Made by a program: the position numbers and the translations under genes. The notes under the pieces were generated by a model. The model searched no databases. It had not been told where the DNA came from and saw only the letters and a program-made list of their open reading frames with translations. 43,541 nt of DNA from Geobacter sp. UBA6802 (GTDB taxonomy: Bacteria > Desulfobacterota > Desulfuromonadia > Geobacterales > Pseudopelobacteraceae): contig DKFG01000288.1 of the NCBI GenBank assembly GCA_002452325.1, forward strand, positions 154 to 43,694. The letters run 5' to 3'. Below, piece after piece: positions 40,473 to 43,541 of the stretch (position 1 is its first letter; each line of letters starts with the position of its first letter).

Positions 40473-42686
40473 CTACGGCAGCAGCAGCTCTGCGGTCTCC
40501 AGCACTACCCGTTTGTGACCCTTCGGGAAAAAACCACCGCCGCTGATGAGAACGCTGCCGTCCGGCAGTCCCAGGGCAAGGCAACTATCACGTTCCGACT
40601 GTAACGAAGGTCCTGCTGCAAAGCTGTCTGACGTTGGATTATATAATAGCGTCCGGCTGGAGCTCGTATAGTACCTCCCAAATTCAGTCTCGTAATAGGT
40701 GGTACCGCCGATGAGCGCTGCCGTGCCGTCCGCAAGCAGCACCATCCGATGCCCGGAAAGAGGCAGCGGCATGTTCGCAACAGGGCGGAAGGTCAGCGTG
40801 GACAGGTCGAACAGCTCTGTTGTTGACAGCAGTCCATCCCCGTTGCGACCGCCGCTGATCAATACGGCACCGTTGCGGAGGATATGTGAGGCATGGCTAA
40901 CCCGTGCCGCCGACATCTGCGAGGCAACGGCAGTGAAGGTTCTGGTGGCCGGGTTATACAGCTCAGCGCTTGCAAGGGCATTCTGGGTATAGTTGTTCAT
41001 TGATGAGGTCCCGCCGATCAGCAGCACCCTACCGTCCGGCATGAGGTGAGCCGTATGCAGTGTTCTCGCCACGGACAGGCTGCCCACCGGCACGAAGGTG
41101 CTGGACGCAGGCAGAAACAGCTCTGCAGTGGTGGTTGCCTTACTGTCGGCATCCTCTCCTCCAGCCAGCAGGACGTTGCCATCCTGCAGCAGGGTTGCGG
41201 TATGGTTACGCCTGCTGCTGTTCATGGCGGCTGCCAGGGGGGTAAAGCGGTTTTCGGTCGGATCGTACAACTCAGCCCGGTCGGTACTGCCACCTGCAAG
41301 CAGTACAGCGCCGTTTTTAAGTATGACCGGGGTATGGCCGTACCGGGGGGTATGCATCCCGCCGCTGATCGGCACAAACCGCCCTGTTGCAGGGATATAG
41401 CGTTCAGCGCTTTTCAAAGGTGTGCCCAGGGTGTCCAGGCCGCCGCTGATCAGGACCGAACCGTCATTGAGCAGCAGCGATCCGTCCAGCACCCGCTCAC
41501 GGTTCATACCACCGCTGACGGTAAAGGCGGCGCTGACCGGGTCATACAGCTCGGCGCTGGCCCGCGAGTATTCGATCGTATCCCTGCCCCCGGCTATCAG
41601 TACGGAACCGTTCGCCAGCAGCGCGCCGCTGATACCGCCTCTGACAAAGTTCAGCGAACCAGTCAGGCTGAACGTGTTACTGACCGGGTCGTACAGCTCT
41701 GCGGTGCCCAAGGCACTCTGCATGTTTTCATAGAAAAATCCACCGGCAAGCAATACCTTGCCGTTTGCCAGCATTACCGCTGCATGACCGATGCGCCCGG
41801 TGTACATACGTGTACCAGTGGCTGTAAAGCTGTTACTTTCCGGATCATACAGCTCTGCATTGTCATGGGTGACAAAGTTCAGGCCTGTTCCTCCTCCGGC
41901 CACCAGCACCTTGCCGTTGTTCAGCAGGGTGGCGGTTGGTTTCAGGCGACCGCCGCCGCTGAAGTCCTTCGTCTGGGTAAACTTTTCAGTGCCCGGGTCG
42001 AACAGCTCGCCCCCGCGTGACAGATCGCCCAAGCCGGAGATGCCGCCGGCGATCAGCACCTTGCCGTTTTTCAGCAGGACAGCAGCATGTCCTGCCCTTG
42101 AATACAGCGGTTTGTTTTTAAGCAGGGTACACCTGCCGGTTTGCGGATCAAAGATCTCAGCCGAACTCACGACCGCCCCTTCATGGCTCTTCCCGCCGGT
42201 GATAAGCACCCTGCCGTCCGGCAGCAGCGTGGCGGTATGCATTATACGGGCAACCTGCATCGGGCCGGTGGGTGTAAAGCGGTTGGTAGCCGGATCGAAC
42301 ATATCAGCGGTATACAGAACGTTCTGATCATCCTGGCCCCCTGTAATCAGCACGCGGCCATCAGACAGACGGACAGCAGCGGCCTGATAGCGTGCCGAGC
42401 TCATGCTGTTTGCTGTTATGGTAAAGGTTTTTGTCGTTGAAGCAAATAGCTCGGCGTTGTCAAGGGGGGCAGCGTCGCCGGTGTCGTATCCCCCGGCCAG
42501 AAGCACTCTGCCGTCCAGAAGGGGTACCATCATATATTCCTGACGCCGTGACTGCATCACGCCGTCCGTTACGGCAGATTTGCGTACCGTTGGTTGTGAT
42601 GGTGAGGAATCACTGCCGCAACCGGTAAAGAGAAGCGTCAAAAAGAGGGAAAAGGTTAGTACGGCAGTTGTGCATGTTCTGATCAT
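40473..42686 (-). CDS. Kelch-repeat lipoprotein (14 repeats)
   Basis: A protein of about 737 aa with a lipoprotein signal (FLTLLFTGC). The rest is built of 14 kelch-like repeats of about 50 residues, each with a pattern like LLxDGRVLIAGG...AELYDPxxxxFT, the GG doublets being easy to count. Fourteen units would form two seven-bladed beta-propellers. Kelch propellers bind proteins or carbohydrates; galactose-oxidase-type catalytic residues are not apparent. ATG 42686 has AGGAGG ten bases upstream; a longer frame to 42716 lacks a site. It is 60 bases upstream of the Tat lipoprotein gene. Confidence 0.85.
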   Translation of the reverse strand: MIRTCTTAVLTFSLFLTLLFTGCGSDSSPSQPTVRKSAVTDGVMQSRRQEYMMVPLLDGRVLLAGGYDTGDAAPLDNAELFASTTKTFTITANSMSSARYQAAAVRLSDGRVLITGGQDDQNVLYTADMFDPATNRFTPTGPMQVARIMHTATLLPDGRVLITGGKSHEGAVVSSAEIFDPQTGRCTLLKNKPLYSRAGHAAVLLKNGKVLIAGGISGLGDLSRGGELFDPGTEKFTQTKDFSGGGRLKPTATLLNNGKVLVAGGGTGLNFVTHDNAELYDPESNSFTATGTRMYTGRIGHAAVMLANGKVLLAGGFFYENMQSALGTAELYDPVSNTFSLTGSLNFVRGGISGALLANGSVLIAGGRDTIEYSRASAELYDPVSAAFTVSGGMNRERVLDGSLLLNDGSVLISGGLDTLGTPLKSAERYIPATGRFVPISGGMHTPRYGHTPVILKNGAVLLAGGSTDRAELYDPTENRFTPLAAAMNSSRRNHTATLLQDGNVLLAGGEDADSKATTTAELFLPASSTFVPVGSLSVARTLHTAHLMPDGRVLLIGGTSSMNNYTQNALASAELYNPATRTFTAVASQMSAARVSHASHILRNGAVLISGGRNGDGLLSTTELFDLSTLTFRPVANMPLPLSGHRMVLLADGTAALIGGTTYYETEFGRYYTSSSRTLLYNPTSDSFAAGPSLQSERDSCLALGLPDGSVLISGGGFFPKGHKRVVLETAELLLP

Positions 42687-42760
42687 AATAATAGTACCTC
42701 CTGACGGACTGTTCATATCAACGACGTAATGTCATAAAAAACAGTGGTCAGATTGAAGCA

Positions 42761-43468
42761 TCAGATCGACACCTGACTTACCGAGGCCCGGGCTGCAAAA
42801 CAGTATCCCACGCCATAAATCACGTTAACCGGAAAATCAGACAGGGTGCTTGCTTCAACCTTCTTTCGCAGCCGCTTGATCAAGGTATCAAGACTTCGAT
42901 CACTGCCATCCTTGGGGCGGGGCAACGCTGCAGCAATACGGCCTCTTGGTACGGCCATACCGGGAATTTCCAGGAGCAGCCCGACAAACACCGCTTCGGA
43001 AGCGGTCAGCTTGACAACCGTGCCGTTGGGCGCCCGCAACTGCCAGGAAAGGGGATCGTAGCGCCAGGCCGGTTCCGACGGCGGCTGCGCCGCAAGACGC
43101 CGCAGGACCGAGCGGATGGTGGCCTCGATCTCACGTAAGTCAGCATGTTTGACCAGATAGGCGTCAGCCCCGCAATCAAGGCCGGTTAGTCGGTCTTCCA
43201 GGGTACCGCGACTGGTCAGCATGACCACACCGCAGGTACCGGCGCCACGCAGTTCACGGGCAAGGGTAAAACCATCGCCATCCGGCAGATTGATATCCAG
43301 CAGCACCAGATCAGGCCTGCGCAGCGCACTCAAACGCCGGTATTCGGCCAGCGACCCGGCGCCAACCACCGAAAAACCGGAGGCCTCAAGATACTCGACC
43401 AGATCGCCGCGCAGGGTCGGTTCATCCTCTAAAACAATGATATGTTCTGCGTCCTGGAACGTCTTCAT
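42761..43468 (-). CDS. OmpR-family response regulator
   Basis: A 235-aa two-domain regulator. The receiver domain (about residues 8-122) has the acidic pocket (VLEDEP), the phospho-acceptor Asp in LVLLDINLPDGDG, MLTSRG and a lysine in DAYLVKHAD. The C-terminal winged-helix domain shows VVKLTASEAVFVGLLLE and the recognition part SLDTLIKRLRKKVEAS, VIYGVGYCF. It would bind DNA on phosphorylation and may control the exported-protein genes downstream, which run in the same direction after 74 bases. The ATG at 43468 overlaps the stop of an upstream frame as ATGA. Confidence 0.9.
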   Translation of the reverse strand: MKTFQDAEHIIVLEDEPTLRGDLVEYLEASGFSVVGAGSLAEYRRLSALRRPDLVLLDINLPDGDGFTLARELRGAGTCGVVMLTSRGTLEDRLTGLDCGADAYLVKHADLREIEATIRSVLRRLAAQPPSEPAWRYDPLSWQLRAPNGTVVKLTASEAVFVGLLLEIPGMAVPRGRIAAALPRPKDGSDRSLDTLIKRLRKKVEASTLSDFPVNVIYGVGYCFAARASVSQVSI

Positions 43469-43541
43469 AGCGCACCCTGTTTTTTGTACTCGATCAGCCT
43501 GCATGACTGCAAAGCATCAGTCATGACCACCCGCAGAGCGG
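43465..43541 (-). CDS. C-terminal end of an upstream gene, probably the partner sensor kinase
   Basis: From the window edge an open frame of 24 codons (ALRVVMTDALQSCRLIEYKK..) ends at a TGA overlapping the response-regulator ATG as ATGA. The other two minus-strand frames stop early. Overlapping kinase-regulator pairs are common, and ALRVVM fits the last strand of a HATPase domain, but too little is present to prove it. Confidence 0.4.
   Translation of the reverse strand, partial: ALRVVMTDALQSCRLIEYKKQGAL

Noticed and set aside
40992..42327. Long plus-strand open frames opposite the kelch gene
   Set aside because: They are antisense to a clear 14-repeat protein with a signal peptide, lack ribosome binding sites and are low-complexity; they arise from the codon bias of the repeats.

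Overview
This window looks like chromosomal DNA of a Gram-negative, probably Geobacter/Desulfuromonadales-type deltaproteobacterium. The basis is the moderately high GC, the dense signalling genes (hybrid kinase, RsbU/RsbW/STAS module), many lipoproteins, and CHAD/CYTH and PHP-glycosyltransferase genes. There is no rRNA gene to prove it, so the taxonomy is inference. I see no tRNA, rRNA, CRISPR array, intact insertion sequence or phage. Except for the first two genes, the 3.4-7.3 kb genes and hicAB, everything is on the minus strand.

Layout. 0-1 kb: end of methylglyoxal synthase (mgsA) and an FRG-domain gene. 0.9-3.2 kb (-): a partner-switching operon (CBS-PP2C phosphatase, anti-sigma-type ATPase, STAS antagonist) ending in an overlooked 49-aa gene. 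3.4-7.3 kb (+): a PAS-rich hybrid histidine kinase and a CorA-family transporter with GMS in place of the GMN signature. 7.5-11.9 kb (-): a tight operon of an unknown 318-aa protein, a 65-aa protein, a CYTH-like/CHAD protein, a ParA-type ATPase and a CYTH-Nudix fusion, suggesting a polyphosphate-granule organising system. 12.0-19.0 kb (-): a four-gene envelope-lipid operon (PHP-GT4 fusion, unknown 822-aa protein, phosphatidylserine-decarboxylase-like enzyme with a changed processing site, Lgt-like membrane protein). 19.2-19.8 kb (+): a hicAB toxin-antitoxin pair. 20-22.1 kb (-): an exported glycosidase-like protein. 22.1-22.8 kb: a palindromic repeat element beside a broken cyanovirin-N-type gene. 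22.9-26.6 kb (-): xylFGH, a D-xylose-type ABC importer.

26.7-43.5 kb (-) is the most unusual part: about 17 kb of co-directional genes most of which encode exported proteins. They include a signal-peptide-bearing PLP decarboxylase of the histidine decarboxylase family, a signal-peptide-bearing arginine deiminase, a GH19 chitinase lipoprotein, an Ntn-hydrolase (C45-like) lipoprotein, a crystallin/pentapeptide-repeat lipoprotein, a Tat lipoprotein with an NHL-like segment and a lipoprotein with 14 kelch-like repeats. An OmpR-type regulator and the tail of a probable partner kinase lie upstream. Within this part are a PreA-like flavo/iron-sulfur protein lacking the expected catalytic cysteine, a small overlooked gene coupled to the decarboxylase, a remnant of a second amidinotransferase-family gene, and a 50-bp exact repeat giving the deiminase and the chitinase the same signal peptide. 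I read this as an extracytoplasmic amino-acid/polymer-processing island assembled partly by signal-sequence shuffling; its physiological role is inference.
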